Assembly (NCBI RefSeq): GCF_026659735.1
Contig: NZ_JANSKK010000007.1
Span: 310,001 to 374,000 of the forward strand
Origin: Staphylococcus pettenkoferi
GTDB taxonomy: Bacteria; Bacillota; Bacilli; Staphylococcales; Staphylococcaceae
Direction: 5' to 3'
Length of the DNA stretch: 64,000 nt
The position numbers were made by a program, and so were the translations under genes. Under the pieces are notes generated by a model, which saw only the letters and a list, made by a program, of their open reading frames with translations, did no database searches and was not told the origin of the DNA. Shown in pieces: positions 30,984 to 40,854 of this stretch. Positions within the stretch are counted from its first letter, which is position 1. Each line of letters begins with the position of its first letter.

Positions 30984-32060
30984 TTAACGATATTGTAAAA
31001 GTTCAATTTGTTCTTCGTCCAATTGAGTCACAGATTGATAAAGCAATGCGCGCGCTGCCTCATAATCTCTTATATCAAAGACGGATTCAGTGCTATGAAT
31101 ATAACGTGCACACATACCTATCACTGCAGTTGGTACACCGATATTCGCTTTATGAATCTCTCCACCATCGGTACCACCTGGTGAAATATAATATTGATGT
31201 GTGATTTGATGATCATCAGCAAGTTGTAATAAATAATCTCTAAAATTCGGTTTCAATATCATCGTACCATCTTTTATACGGATCAATGTACCTGCGCCTA
31301 TTTGTCCTGATAACTTCTGTTTACCTTGCATATCATTCGCTGGTGAACAATCAACAACAAATGCGATGTCCGGATCGATGAGTTCTGCTGATGGACGGGC
31401 ACCACGTAAGCCTACTTCTTCTTGAACATTCGCACCGACATATAAATCTACGTCTAGTTCGACATCTTGTAGCATCTCTAACAACTCAATACCGATCAGA
31501 CAGCCGTAACGATTATCCCAAGCCTTGCTCGTGTAACGATGCTCAGAAAGTTGTGTGAAAGGAGTATAAGGCACGATACTATCACCAATCTCTATGCCAC
31601 GTTCACGTACTTCGTCAGCTGAAGCACTACCGATATCAAGCATTAAATCTTCAATTTTTGGTGGTCGATCCCCTTGCGTTTGAAAGTGTTTCGGAATATT
31701 AGATACGACACCCACATAACTTTTACCTTCACGTGTCTTAACTTGAAGCCGTTGACCTTGCCAAATGTCAGTTGCAACCCCACCGAGATTAGTAAATTGC
31801 AACATACCGTTGTCCGTAATGTTAGTGAGCATAAAGCCGACTTCATCCATGTGTGCAGCTACCATTACACGTTTCGCATTCTTTTTCTTCGAACGTTTAA
31901 CGCCGTAGAAACCGCCTAAACGGTTATATACGAAATCATCTACAAAGGGTTTCATTTGTTGGATCATATAATCTTTAACATCGTCTTCAAAGCCAGGCGC
32001 GCCGTGAAGTTCTGTTAATGCTTGCATGCGTTCTAACGTCTTTTGTTTATCTATAGCCAT
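30984..32060 (-). CDS. ytoP: M42 family metallopeptidase (glutamyl aminopeptidase-like)
   Basis: The 358-residue cytosolic di-metal aminopeptidase has the metal ligands of the M42 family: His in AAHMDEVG near residue 69, Asp in SKAWDNRYG near 182, Glu-Glu in QEEVGLRGA near 214, Asp in VVDCSPAND near 238 and His in a GGTDGGEIH block near 310. Family members are large self-compartmentalised tetrahedral complexes that trim peptides. It is upstream of ytpP in one unit. Substrate specificity is not predictable. Confidence 0.9.
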   Translation of the reverse strand: MAIDKQKTLERMQALTELHGAPGFEDDVKDYMIQQMKPFVDDFVYNRLGGFYGVKRSKKKNAKRVMVAAHMDEVGFMLTNITDNGMLQFTNLGGVATDIWQGQRLQVKTREGKSYVGVVSNIPKHFQTQGDRPPKIEDLMLDIGSASADEVRERGIEIGDSIVPYTPFTQLSEHRYTSKAWDNRYGCLIGIELLEMLQDVELDVDLYVGANVQEEVGLRGARPSAELIDPDIAFVVDCSPANDMQGKQKLSGQIGAGTLIRIKDGTMILKPNFRDYLLQLADDHQITHQYYISPGGTDGGEIHKANIGVPTAVIGMCARYIHSTESVFDIRDYEAARALLYQSVTQLDEEQIELLQYR

Positions 32061-32147
32061 CTGTTATCTACTCCCCTATTCATCTCTGTCTAAATCATTG
32101 ATGTAACAAAAGCGCTCACTTCTGTTAATCAAATCCACAATTATTAT

Positions 32148-32987
32148 TTACTGATCCGTATGTTCTCGCATAATAGAACTCTCAATCGTTTTACCATCTT
32201 CGCTATTAAATTTCACAGCGAAATACATTGGGTCGTGATAGTACAAGAACCATGTTTCTTCATTTATAAACTGTTGAATGTAGTGTTGTTTCTCGCTAAT
32301 AGAATCCATTGGATAATCATCGTATGCAGTTACCCACAACGGATTGAGGTGCGCGTGAGTTGGGAAGATGTCTGCCATATGCACTGCGCGTTCATCCTCA
32401 CTCTCGAAAGTAATGATACTATGTCCGAAACTATGGCCTCCTGTGTGTATCATCTTAATACCGGGATAAGGTTCCACAGTATCCTGATAGAGCTTCACTC
32501 GCTCTTGATAATCCCCTTGATTCATCGCCCAATATGTCGCTTGACTTCGTATATTAGGGTTGAGAAATTCTTCCCATTCATCTCGTTGAATATAGTGTGT
32601 TGCATTTGGAAACACTGCATGTCCCTCACTATCAGTAAGACCTGTAGCGTGATCGAAATGCATGTGCGTCATAAGCACCATATCAATGTCTTCAGGCTTC
32701 AAATGATGTTGCGCTAAATCCTCGACAAGGCGACTTTCGTTACTTACTCCGTAGTTGCGTAGTTGTTTATCAGTTAACTTACCTTTACCGATTCCCGTAT
32801 CTACGACGATATTCGCATCTTGAGTTTGAATGAGTAATGGATGCGTCGGTTGAGGAATCTGGTTCTTATCATTGGATTCAATCTTTCTAGACCACAACGG
32901 TTTAGGAACGACGCCAAAGATTGCCCCGCCATCCATGTGTGTATAGCCACCATCGAAATAGTGTATTGTAAACTGTCCTAATTTCAT
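32148..32987 (-). CDS. ytnP: Metallo-beta-lactamase fold hydrolase (YtnP-like)
   Basis: The 279-residue protein has the dinuclear zinc motif HMHFDH at 108-113, a GGHSFGHS block with the next His ligand and a HMADIFP segment. In B. subtilis the homologue YtnP hydrolyses N-acyl homoserine lactones, so lactonase activity is a family-level expectation. AGAGGGGA precedes the ATG. It stands between trmB and ytoP with a terminator upstream, so it is probably its own unit. Confidence 0.86.
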   Translation of the reverse strand: MKLGQFTIHYFDGGYTHMDGGAIFGVVPKPLWSRKIESNDKNQIPQPTHPLLIQTQDANIVVDTGIGKGKLTDKQLRNYGVSNESRLVEDLAQHHLKPEDIDMVLMTHMHFDHATGLTDSEGHAVFPNATHYIQRDEWEEFLNPNIRSQATYWAMNQGDYQERVKLYQDTVEPYPGIKMIHTGGHSFGHSIITFESEDERAVHMADIFPTHAHLNPLWVTAYDDYPMDSISEKQHYIQQFINEETWFLYYHDPMYFAVKFNSEDGKTIESSIMREHTDQ

Positions 32988-33064
32988 AATATCCCCTCTT
33001 AAACTGTCATTTAAATCTATATTAATATAGTCTCTCTTGTCAGTAAAATGTCTGGTTTAACAAA

Positions 33065-33105
33065 AAAGAGCGAGCACGAACCGTCATCGATTCTACTCAC
33101 TCTTT
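33065..33105 (-). terminator. Terminator of trmB
   Basis: AAAGAGCGAG pairs with CTCACTCTTT with one internal mismatch; a six-T run follows on the minus strand. Confidence 0.82.
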
Positions 33106-33129
33106 AAATAGTACTATATAATTGAACAG

Positions 33130-33774
33130 TTAGGATTGATGAAAGCGCGCTTCCATACGATAAATTCGTGAGCCCTTATCTGCAAATTTACGCTCGTACT
33201 CTGTTTCGATATTATCCTCGTCATCTTCGTCGTGTAAGTTAAGATTAATTTTAGTAAAATACATACCGAACTGAGACATACTTTCTAGACTATAAGCAAA
33301 TAATCCTCGATTGTCTGTTTTAAAATGAATCTCACCGTCTTCTTTAAGTATCTCTTGATATATCGCTAAAAATGTGTGGTACGTTAAACGGCGTTTCGTA
33401 TGACGACGTTTCGGCCATGGATCTGAGAAATTAAGAAAAATACGATCAACTTCATGCGGTTCGAAGTAATCTGTTAACTCAGCCGCATCATTACAAATGA
33501 GTTTCAAGTTCGTTAACTCTTGATCAATGACATCGCGTAAAATATTAACCATCACATTCTTCTCACGTTCAATCGCAATAAAGTTGATTTCCGGATGTTG
33601 TGCAGCGATTGTAGTAATGAACTGACCTCTCCCAGAACCAATCTCAATATACAGAGGTTGCTGCTGATCAAACCATTGAGAGAGTTGTTTCGCATGTTTA
33701 CCATCTATATCCACAATGTCGGTATGGGCTTTCAAGTAATCCTCTGCCCATGGTTTATAGCGCATTCTCATCAT
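33130..33774 (-). CDS. trmB: tRNA (guanine-N7)-methyltransferase
   Basis: TrmB makes m7G46 in the tRNA variable loop with S-adenosylmethionine. The 214-residue length is standard; the SAM-binding EIGSGRGQF block lies near residue 40 and the [13 protein letters not shown] substrate block near residue 118. Two in-frame ATGs (33774 and 33771) follow AAGGAG; the first is used. The start almost touches the upstream ytmP stop, so the two genes form one unit. Confidence 0.96.
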   Translation of the reverse strand: MMRMRYKPWAEDYLKAHTDIVDIDGKHAKQLSQWFDQQQPLYIEIGSGRGQFITTIAAQHPEINFIAIEREKNVMVNILRDVIDQELTNLKLICNDAAELTDYFEPHEVDRIFLNFSDPWPKRRHTKRRLTYHTFLAIYQEILKEDGEIHFKTDNRGLFAYSLESMSQFGMYFTKINLNLHDEDDEDNIETEYERKFADKGSRIYRMEARFHQS

Positions 33775-33783
33775 TCATTCTCC

Positions 33784-34575
33784 TTAAATAAACGCGTTAT
33801 GATTCATAATTTCGTTCAAGAATTCTAACCAAGTATTCATATCTTTGAAACGCTTCTGATCCTCGTACCATTGAATCACTGCAATAGATTGAATTACGGT
33901 ATACCATTTCATTCGTTGTTGTAAATCAAGTGTCTCTTTCACACCATAACAAGCAAGCCAATCTGACCACTGAGATTCTGGCACGTAGTTATAGAGCAAC
34001 ATACCTATATCAATTGCCGGATCTGCTATCATCGCATCCTCCCAGTCTACGAGGAAGAGTTCATCATGATCTGAGAGTAACCAATTGTTATGATTCACAT
34101 CTCCGTGTACGACCGTGAAGAAACGTGGGTCGAGTTGCGGTATATGCGCTTCTAAATAAGTGAGCGCTTTACGTACGACATGATGAGTCCAAACTTCACG
34201 TGACAATGACGCATTAATCTTGGAGAGCATGATTTCAGGTGTGATAGGTTCCATTTCCATACGTTTCAACATGTTAAGTAACGTTTTAGAGCTATGTATT
34301 TTCTTTAAAAGGTTCGTCACACGTGTTTGTGGCATTTCATTAAAAGTGAGCTCACGACCATTCTTCCAGTGTTGCGCAGTTACCACTTCACCTGTTTCAA
34401 TACGTTTCGTCCATACGAGCTTCGGTACAATACCCTCTGCTGATAATGCTGCGATAAACGGATTCGAATTGCGTTTTAAAAATAACTTCTGACCGTCTTG
34501 CTCTGCCATATAAGCTTCACCAGACGCACCACCTGCTGAATCTAATGTCCAACCCAATTGGTAGAACTGCTCCAC
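33784..34575 (-). CDS. ytmP: Aminoglycoside phosphotransferase-fold kinase (YtmP-like)
   Basis: The 263-residue protein has the choline/aminoglycoside kinase fold with the catalytic HGDVNHNNWLL loop near residue 157 and the metal-binding DWEDA motif near 177. Small-molecule phosphorylation is expected but the substrate is unknown. The start is taken as GTG at 34573-34575, preceded by GAGGTG six bases away; the longer open frame beginning at 34644 runs into non-homologous sequence. It is paired with trmB as in Bacillus. Confidence 0.82.
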   Translation of the reverse strand: MEQFYQLGWTLDSAGGASGEAYMAEQDGQKLFLKRNSNPFIAALSAEGIVPKLVWTKRIETGEVVTAQHWKNGRELTFNEMPQTRVTNLLKKIHSSKTLLNMLKRMEMEPITPEIMLSKINASLSREVWTHHVVRKALTYLEAHIPQLDPRFFTVVHGDVNHNNWLLSDHDELFLVDWEDAMIADPAIDIGMLLYNYVPESQWSDWLACYGVKETLDLQQRMKWYTVIQSIAVIQWYEDQKRFKDMNTWLEFLNEIMNHNAFI

Positions 34576-34644
34576 GTCGTACACCTCACTTTCAATTAGA
34601 AAATGGCTCAAGAAAAAGCTGATTTCTAGAGCCAAATCATACAA

Positions 34645-34960
34645 TTTTTGTCACACACTTTAAGCCGAGCTTTAAACTAGGTTATCCCTTGTATTCCTAA
34701 CCTACACACCCTTCGCTCGGCTACTTATCTTGAAGTTCAAGCACCTTCAACGATAGAATATGTATCTATCTCTAACCCTGCCATGACAGGATTTTCAGAG
34801 ATTTCTTTGTCACTATGTATATTCGTTCTTATTTCGAAAGACTCATATTGAATTTTATAATTTTTGGTTGGCGATTTCAACCTAAAAACCAAAACTAAAT
34901 GTCACATTTTACTTACTTGTGATATTATTAATCTTAAAATTTGACTCCCTCAAATTATAT
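34645..34960 (-). ncRNA. Candidate structured leader or small RNA upstream of ytmP-trmB
   Basis: No gene fits here. On the minus strand an extended -10 box TGATATAAT (about 34946-34954) could start a transcript that runs into several hairpins: TTTTGGTT with AACCAAAA near 34862-34895; ATCTCT/CCTG with CAGG/AGAGAT at about 34769-34803; TTGAAG/CTTCAA near 34731-34751; and AGCCGAGC (34715-34722) enclosing TAGGTTA/TAACCTA and closing with GCTCGGCT (34663-34670). It matches no riboswitch, T-box, RNase P, tmRNA or SRP signature that I can recognise. Either a leader of ytmP or an independent RNA. Confidence 0.45.
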
Positions 34961-35149
34961 CACAATATCGGTCTTAAGACTTACTAAGTATGTCGGTAAT
35001 TTTAAAAATGTCACAAAAAAGTAAAGAGATGATAACAAAACTTTTAATCTCTCATCACATTTCTTTTACCCATATTGTTAGAGCAACTCACATAATATAT
35101 CACAATTGTTCTTCTCCGCGATAGTGAAAAACGTACTTATGTGAAAAGA
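34961..35149. other. AT-rich intergenic part between the structured region and dat
   Basis: No gene. On the minus strand AGAGAT and ATCTCT near 35026-35053 form a hairpin followed by a T-rich stretch, a possible second terminator behind dat. Direct repeats of (A/T)TGTCAC occur at about 34648, 34806, 34899 and 35008 across this and the neighbouring region. Confidence 0.4.
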
Positions 35150-35202
35150 AAAAAGCACTTTAAAAGAAGACGAGATGCTTTTGCCTTCTCTCAAAGTGCT
35201 CA
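35150..35202 (-). terminator. Terminator of dat
   Basis: AGCACTTT at 35155-35162 pairs with AAAGTGCT, with internal AGA/TCT pairing; a run of six Ts follows on the minus strand. Confidence 0.8.
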
Positions 35203-35218
35203 GTCTATTCAGTTACTC

Positions 35219-36067
35219 TTAGACACAGTGCGTATCAATGTAGTGATTAAATCGTGTTTGAAGTTGTTTCGTAATCGGACCTACTTTACCGTTACCGACC
35301 TTTTCACCATCTAATTTAATCACACCCATGATTTCTACAGAGGTATTCGTGATAATCACTTCATCCGCATTTTTAAGAAAATCCACATCAAATGTTTCTT
35401 CTTTAAATGGGATGCCTTCATCTTCACAAATCCAGCTCACAACTTGACGCGTGATACCGTTCAGAATGTAGTTATTGATTGGATGTGTATAAATCACACC
35501 GTCTTTCACTGCATACGCATTACTCGCTGATCCTTCTGTAACGATACCATCTCTATGTTGAATCGCTTCGTCAGCGTTATATTTTTCTGCATATTCTCGT
35601 GCCAGCACATTACCGAGTAGGTTTAAACTTTTAATATCACAACGTAACCAGCGAATATCCTCGGTCGTTACCGCACTGATACCTTGATCCATATCTTTAA
35701 ATGGACGTCCGTAACTTTTACTAAAGCCCATCAACGTTGGCTCAACTGGCGGAGTTGGGAAACGATGATCACGCGGCGCAGCACCACGTGTAATTTGGAG
35801 ATAAACGCCACCATTCACAATCTTGTTCGCTACGACGAGTTCTTTCACGATCTCCGTTAAAGAGTCTACCGTGTGGTCGATGTCTAAACCAATTTCGTTC
35901 GCACTACGTAACAAACGTTCGAAATGTTCTTTAGCTGTAAAAATCTTATTGTTATAAACGCGAATATATTCGTAAATACCATCCCCAAATATAAATCCAC
36001 GGTCATTGTATGGAATGTTTGCTTCTTGTTCGTCTACGAGTTTCTGATTGATTAATACCTTTGTCAT
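35219..36067 (-). CDS. dat: D-alanine aminotransferase
   Basis: Dat is a class IV PLP transaminase interconverting D-Ala and D-Glu with their 2-oxo acids, supplying D-amino acids for the cell wall. The 282-residue length is standard; the PLP lysine is Lys146 in the [10 protein letters not shown] block, and the EGSASN and TGITRQ-like phosphate-cup blocks are present. It starts two bases after the pepV stop, so the two genes are translationally coupled. Confidence 0.95.
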   Translation of the reverse strand: MTKVLINQKLVDEQEANIPYNDRGFIFGDGIYEYIRVYNNKIFTAKEHFERLLRSANEIGLDIDHTVDSLTEIVKELVVANKIVNGGVYLQITRGAAPRDHRFPTPPVEPTLMGFSKSYGRPFKDMDQGISAVTTEDIRWLRCDIKSLNLLGNVLAREYAEKYNADEAIQHRDGIVTEGSASNAYAVKDGVIYTHPINNYILNGITRQVVSWICEDEGIPFKEETFDVDFLKNADEVIITNTSVEIMGVIKLDGEKVGNGKVGPITKQLQTRFNHYIDTHCV

Positions 36068-36069
36068 AA

Positions 36070-37479
36070 CTATCCCTCCACACAGATTGAATAAAGTGCT
36101 TCTAAGTAAATACTCGTTGCGCGGAATAATTGATCTTTCGTAATGTATTCGTTCTTCTGATGCATGAGATCTTCAGATTCTGGGAACATCGCACCAAACG
36201 CGACACCTTTATCTAAATTACGTGCATACGTACCGCCACCTATAGTATAAGGTTCAGAATTGTCACCTGTTTGATTACGGTAAGCTTCTACAAGTTTCTG
36301 TACAAATGGGTCATTTTTCTCAACATAGTGTGGCTCTTGGACTTTACCCATATCAATACTGAAACCAAATGCTTTGATTTCTTCTTCGAAACGGGCCATT
36401 GATTTATCAAATTCGAAACCTTGCGGATAACGTAGGTTCACGCCGAATTTACCGCCTTCTTGGTTATCATAGCTCACTACACCGACGTTTGTCGTAACAT
36501 CACCCATGTTGTCAGTGTGGAATTTCATTCCCATTTTTTCACCAAAATGAGATTCAAATAAATATCTTTCACCGATTTGTACGAAGTTCGTAGCTGTCTT
36601 GTCTAAATTGAGCGTCGCTAGGAAATGAAGTAAATACAGTCCGGCATTCACACCGATAGATGGGTCCATACCATGAACCGCTTTACCTTCCACGTTCAAG
36701 TGCAAGATGCCACTATCAACATAATTGGAACCTTCAAGTTGATGTTCTACTAAGAATTGTTCAAAGTTCTGAATAACATCTGTCATATTCTCTTTTACAA
36801 ATACGCGCGCTGTAGCTTGATCAGGCACCATATTATAACGTTGACCGGATTCGAAAGCATACAATTCATATTCAGGTTCATCATCGTCGTCATCTTTTTG
36901 ATCTTGAACGATATCGAAGACGCTAATCCCCTTTTCACCATGAATAGCAGGGAATTCAGCATCAGGGGCGAAACCTAATTTCGGCATTTCTTCAGTCTTG
37001 AAATAACGGTCTGTACATAACCAGTCAGATTCTTCATCCGTACCAATGATGATATGTATACGTTTCTTCCAATCTACATTCATTTCATTGAGAATCTTAA
37101 CTGCGTAGTAAGCCGCAATCGTTGGTCCTTTATCATCAAGTGAACCACGCGCAATAATGCGGTCGTCAGTTACAACTGGATCGAATGGATCGCTATCCCA
37201 ACCTTCACCAGCTGGCACGACATCCACGTGACAAAGTATACCGAAGACGTCATCGCCTGCACCTGCTTCTAGGCGTCCGGCGATATGCTCTACATCATGT
37301 GTATTGAAACCATCTCGGTCAGCTAATTGATACATGTAGTCTAATGCTTTACGTGGGCCAGGTCCTACTGGATTATCTTCAGATGCTTTGGCATCGTCTC
37401 TGACACTTTCAATTGATAGTAATCCTTTCAAATCTTCAACGATTTGATCTTCATACGCTTGTACTTTTTCTTTCCACAT
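36070..37479 (-). CDS. pepV: Dipeptidase PepV
   Basis: PepV is an M20-family zinc dipeptidase that splits unmodified dipeptides in the cytosol. The 469-residue protein has the zinc-ligand block [11 protein letters not shown] near residue 84, [10 protein letters not shown] near 115, the catalytic GTDEESDW near 150 and a GGGTYAR block near 415. It is the first gene of the pepV-dat pair, which is conserved in staphylococci. Confidence 0.95.
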   Translation of the reverse strand: MWKEKVQAYEDQIVEDLKGLLSIESVRDDAKASEDNPVGPGPRKALDYMYQLADRDGFNTHDVEHIAGRLEAGAGDDVFGILCHVDVVPAGEGWDSDPFDPVVTDDRIIARGSLDDKGPTIAAYYAVKILNEMNVDWKKRIHIIIGTDEESDWLCTDRYFKTEEMPKLGFAPDAEFPAIHGEKGISVFDIVQDQKDDDDDEPEYELYAFESGQRYNMVPDQATARVFVKENMTDVIQNFEQFLVEHQLEGSNYVDSGILHLNVEGKAVHGMDPSIGVNAGLYLLHFLATLNLDKTATNFVQIGERYLFESHFGEKMGMKFHTDNMGDVTTNVGVVSYDNQEGGKFGVNLRYPQGFEFDKSMARFEEEIKAFGFSIDMGKVQEPHYVEKNDPFVQKLVEAYRNQTGDNSEPYTIGGGTYARNLDKGVAFGAMFPESEDLMHQKNEYITKDQLFRATSIYLEALYSICVEG

Positions 37480-37733
37480 TACTTATCAACTTCCTTTGTT
37501 TAAAAACTGGGTTTCTCTTTATTCTACATCAAATTAAGCGCGAACTACAGTGGGAAGAACAAATTTCTCAGAATAATTTCTACTGTTTAAATAATTCTGA
37601 ACTTTAATATCATATACTCTCGCCCTCTCTGAACACATCTGCACTAAGAATTAAAGTTCATTCAGATATGGATGCGACTTGCTTTGGTTTTAGTGATAGG
37701 AGTCCTTTACGACAATTCTTCTTGACTAAAAAA

Positions 37734-37762
37734 GCTTGGCCCACACCGTATGTAAGCCAAGC
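37734..37762 (-). terminator. Terminator of the 37777-38265 gene
   Basis: GCTTGGC at 37734-37740 pairs with GCCAAGC at 37756-37762; on the minus strand a six-T run follows. Confidence 0.8.
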
Positions 37763-37776
37763 ACAAATCTTAAATA

Positions 37777-38265
37777 TTATTTGTTTTTATCTTGTTTTGG
37801 TTGATTTTGATTATTTTTCAAATCTTCTTCAGAAACCACACGTAAGTTGTTTGAAGGATCTACAGCACCTTCGTCTGCGAAGCGCGCTTCTTCAACGTGG
37901 TCTTCTTTCTTCTCTTCACCAGTGATGAAGCGTTCTTTTTGTTCATTTAAGAAGCCTTTAGGATCTTCTTTCACCTTTTTCGCATAGGCTTTAGGATCTT
38001 TCTTCACTTCTTCGATAGTGTCTCCAGCTTTCTCTTGGAAGTCGCTTGCTACAGAGCTTGCTTTCTCTTTATAATTCTGTGCCGCTTCTTTCGCGTTCTC
38101 TTTATAAGATTCAGCTACCTCTTTCGCGTTCTGTTTGTAGCCTTCTGGATCTTCTTTGTATTTGTTGTACTCTTCCTTTAATCTATCTCTGTTTTCTTTG
38201 CGAGATAAAAGTACTGCTGCGGCAACACCGCCGAGTCCTAATACAACTTTAAGAAACTTAGACAT
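37777..38265 (-). CDS. Small YtxH-like protein with charged helical repeats
   Basis: This 162-residue protein has a short hydrophobic N-terminal segment (about 4-20, with GLGGVAAAVLLS) and a highly charged helical body in which 11-residue units of the type KExAxxYKExA recur at about 40-80, like LEA-type or YtxH stress proteins. The ATG at 38263-38265 follows AGAGGTG. It lies 23 bases after the pseudouridine synthase gene and may share its transcript. Function unknown; stress or membrane association is a guess. Confidence 0.75.
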   Translation of the reverse strand: MSKFLKVVLGLGGVAAAVLLSRKENRDRLKEEYNKYKEDPEGYKQNAKEVAESYKENAKEAAQNYKEKASSVASDFQEKAGDTIEEVKKDPKAYAKKVKEDPKGFLNEQKERFITGEEKKEDHVEEARFADEGAVDPSNNLRVVSEEDLKNNQNQPKQDKNK

Positions 38266-38287
38266 AATTAACACCTCTTTTTTATAG

Positions 38288-38983
38288 TTATTGTTTCAGT
38301 AACTCTAATTCTTCCTGAGTTAATTGGCGATACGTACCAGGAGCTAAATCTTCATCAAGTGGAAGTGCTCCAATCTTGATGCGTTTTAATGCCTTTACCT
38401 CATTGTCTATGGCATGAAACATTCGCTTAACTTGATGATACCGTCCCTCATATAGAGTTACTATCGATTGATTGGGAGTATCAGTTTGTTTCAATAGAGC
38501 TGGTTTCGTAGCACCATCATTTAACTCTATACCCGATTTAAACATATCTATATCATGATTGGTAATATTTTTTTCTGATAACACTTCATAAGTTTTGGCC
38601 ACGTGTTTTTTAGGGCTCATCAAATCATGATTAAATTGACCGTCGTTTGTGATTAGCAAGAGTCCCTCAGTATCTTTATCTAAGCGACCTACAGGAAAGA
38701 TACCTAAATGTTGATATTCTGGAATCAGATCTATCACCGTACGCTGAGCATCATCTTCAGTTGCTGAAATTACGTCTTGAGGTTTATTCAGCATGAGATA
38801 AACTTTATCGATATAAGTTATTGTCTCGCCATCACAGCTTATCTCGTCGTTCTCTGGATCTACATGCACTTTCGGGGACTTTTCGACCTTATCATTGATC
38901 GTCACGCACCCTTTTTTCAATAACTGTTTTACTTCTGAACGCGTGCCCATGCCCATTTGAGCTAAGTATTTATCTATTCTCAT
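38288..38983 (-). CDS. RsuA/RluB-family pseudouridine synthase
   Basis: The 231-residue enzyme converts a uridine in rRNA to pseudouridine. An N-terminal S4-like RNA-binding domain (1-60) precedes the catalytic domain with GRLDKDTEGLLLITNDG near residue 100 containing the active-site Asp. It overlaps the murJ stop by four bases, so translation is coupled. The 16S or 23S target is not certain; the homologous Bacillus gene beside ytgP is RsuA-like. Confidence 0.9.
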   Translation of the reverse strand: MRIDKYLAQMGMGTRSEVKQLLKKGCVTINDKVEKSPKVHVDPENDEISCDGETITYIDKVYLMLNKPQDVISATEDDAQRTVIDLIPEYQHLGIFPVGRLDKDTEGLLLITNDGQFNHDLMSPKKHVAKTYEVLSEKNITNHDIDMFKSGIELNDGATKPALLKQTDTPNQSIVTLYEGRYHQVKRMFHAIDNEVKALKRIKIGALPLDEDLAPGTYRQLTQEELELLKQ

Positions 38984-40617
38984 TTTAAAAATCCTAACTT
39001 GCTACGTATCTTGTTCGGGATATCACCTAAGAATTCATCCGCAAGATGCGTCTTCATAGAAATAATGCCGTAAATCAAGGCACCAACGATAACACCTACG
39101 ATAAGAATGATGAGCGCGTTCACTTTGCTAACTGGTGATAAGAACAATTGAAGAACGAAGAATGTCAGTTCTACACCAATCATCATGATAAAGCCGTACA
39201 TGAATATTTTACCGAATTGAATCCATGTTTCACGGAAATCGTATTTCGCATAAACTTTTAAAATAATTAAATTACAAATATTAGCGAACAACAACGCAAT
39301 ACCTGTTGAAAGCACCGCACCTGGTGTGTGGAACAGCATAATCAATGGTATGTTTAAACCGAGTTTAATCACGACTGCTGCTAAGATGACAAAGACAGTA
39401 AGTTTCTGCTTATCGATACCTTGAAGCATAGAAGCTGTCACACTTAACAATGCAATTAAGATCGATACTGGCGCATAGAAGAACAAGAGTAAACTACCAT
39501 CGGGTTGGAATTTGTAGAATACTGTGTACAGTGGTGATGCCAGCGCCATAATGCCTAAACTTGCAGGTACTGTGATAAACATCAACACACCTAGAGATGT
39601 ACGAATTTGACGGTGCATTTCTGTTGTTTCACCGGATGCAAAGGTCTTAGTGATAAATGGAATTAAGCTGACTGCAAATCCTGCTGATAACGATGTTGGA
39701 ATCATGACAATCTTATTTGTCGTAAAGTTCAGCATCGTAAAGAAACTATCGTGTAAACTTTGCGGCACGCCTGCTAAGCCCAAAGCAAAGTTATGTGTAA
39801 ACTGATCCACCATGTTAAAGAGTGGAAAGTTCAAGCTAACGATAACGAATGGAATACTGTACGAAATAATTTCCTTGTACATTTGTCCATAAGAGACGTC
39901 TATATTGGTGTGATCTTCTTGAACCATCTGCTCAATATTTGACTTTCTTTTACGCCAATAATACCAAAGTGTGAAGATACCGATAATCGCACCGACTGCG
40001 GCACCGAATGTTGCTACACCATTGGCTAATAATAGTGAGCCATTATAGACGTTGAGCACTAAGTATGCACCGACTAAGATGAATAGAATACGTGCGACTT
40101 GCTCTGTCACTTCTGACACAGCGGTAGGTCCCATTGATTTGTAACCTTGGAAGACGCCTCGCCATGTTGCTAATAGTGGAATAAAGATAACTACGAAACT
40201 AATAATTCGTATTATCCACGTGATATCAGCGAGTGTCCAGCCACCTTGCGCGCCATTCTCATGTGCAAGCGTGACGTGTGCAATCGTAGGCGCTAAGCCG
40301 TAAAGCACTAAGAAACCAATGATACCAGTAATCGCCATCACGATAAAGCTCGAACGGTAGAGCTTACGACTCACTTTGTAGGCGCCTAAAGCATTATATT
40401 TAGAAACATATTTAGACGCTGCGAGTGGTACACCTGCCGTCGCTACTGCAATAGCGATATTATACGGCGTGTAAGCATAACTGAACGGGGCGAGATTCTT
40501 CTCATCCCCCATAATGTGATAGAAAGGAATGTTGTAAATTACACCGAGCACTTTGGTGATTAGGATACTCAATGTAATGAGAAACGTTCCCCTCACTAAT
40601 TCTTTACTTTCACTCAT
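38980..40617 (-). CDS. murJ: MurJ/YtgP-type lipid II flippase
   Basis: The 545-residue protein is a MOP-superfamily polysaccharide exporter with about 14 membrane segments. Its position beside the RsuA-like gene matches YtgP, the Bacillus and S. aureus MurJ that moves lipid II to the outer face of the membrane. A C-terminal cytoplasmic tail is basic. It is the first gene of a small operon with the pseudouridine synthase. Confusion with sporulation SpoVB-type paralogues is possible but less likely in a staphylococcus. Confidence 0.9.
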   Translation of the reverse strand: MSESKELVRGTFLITLSILITKVLGVIYNIPFYHIMGDEKNLAPFSYAYTPYNIAIAVATAGVPLAASKYVSKYNALGAYKVSRKLYRSSFIVMAITGIIGFLVLYGLAPTIAHVTLAHENGAQGGWTLADITWIIRIISFVVIFIPLLATWRGVFQGYKSMGPTAVSEVTEQVARILFILVGAYLVLNVYNGSLLLANGVATFGAAVGAIIGIFTLWYYWRKRKSNIEQMVQEDHTNIDVSYGQMYKEIISYSIPFVIVSLNFPLFNMVDQFTHNFALGLAGVPQSLHDSFFTMLNFTTNKIVMIPTSLSAGFAVSLIPFITKTFASGETTEMHRQIRTSLGVLMFITVPASLGIMALASPLYTVFYKFQPDGSLLLFFYAPVSILIALLSVTASMLQGIDKQKLTVFVILAAVVIKLGLNIPLIMLFHTPGAVLSTGIALLFANICNLIILKVYAKYDFRETWIQFGKIFMYGFIMMIGVELTFFVLQLFLSPVSKVNALIILIVGVIVGALIYGIISMKTHLADEFLGDIPNKIRSKLGFLK

Positions 40618-40854
40618 CCTTATCTTCCTATCTTTAATTAAGTTTTTCTATAATTACCATAAATTTTATCATAACGTTATACGACTGATTTTTCAAAACT
40701 ATATTACTATAAAATGATTATCGCTGCGAGATATTATATCATGTTGACACCGAAAGTTTGAGAAATTCTCACATACTTACCCTATAACATACTAACTAAG
40801 ATTGCTATAATACACTAATGAGTAAACGGATTATCCTAAAATGGAGGATTAAGC

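Noticed and set aside
34576..34644. N-terminal extension of the YtmP-like kinase
   Set aside because: The first 23 residues do not resemble the family and there is no ribosome site; the GTG at 34573-34575 with GAGGTG fits better.
34862..34895. Terminator or known riboswitch at the TTTTGGTT hairpin
   Set aside because: The T-run is interrupted and no aptamer core is recognisable; kept only as part of the unexplained structured region.
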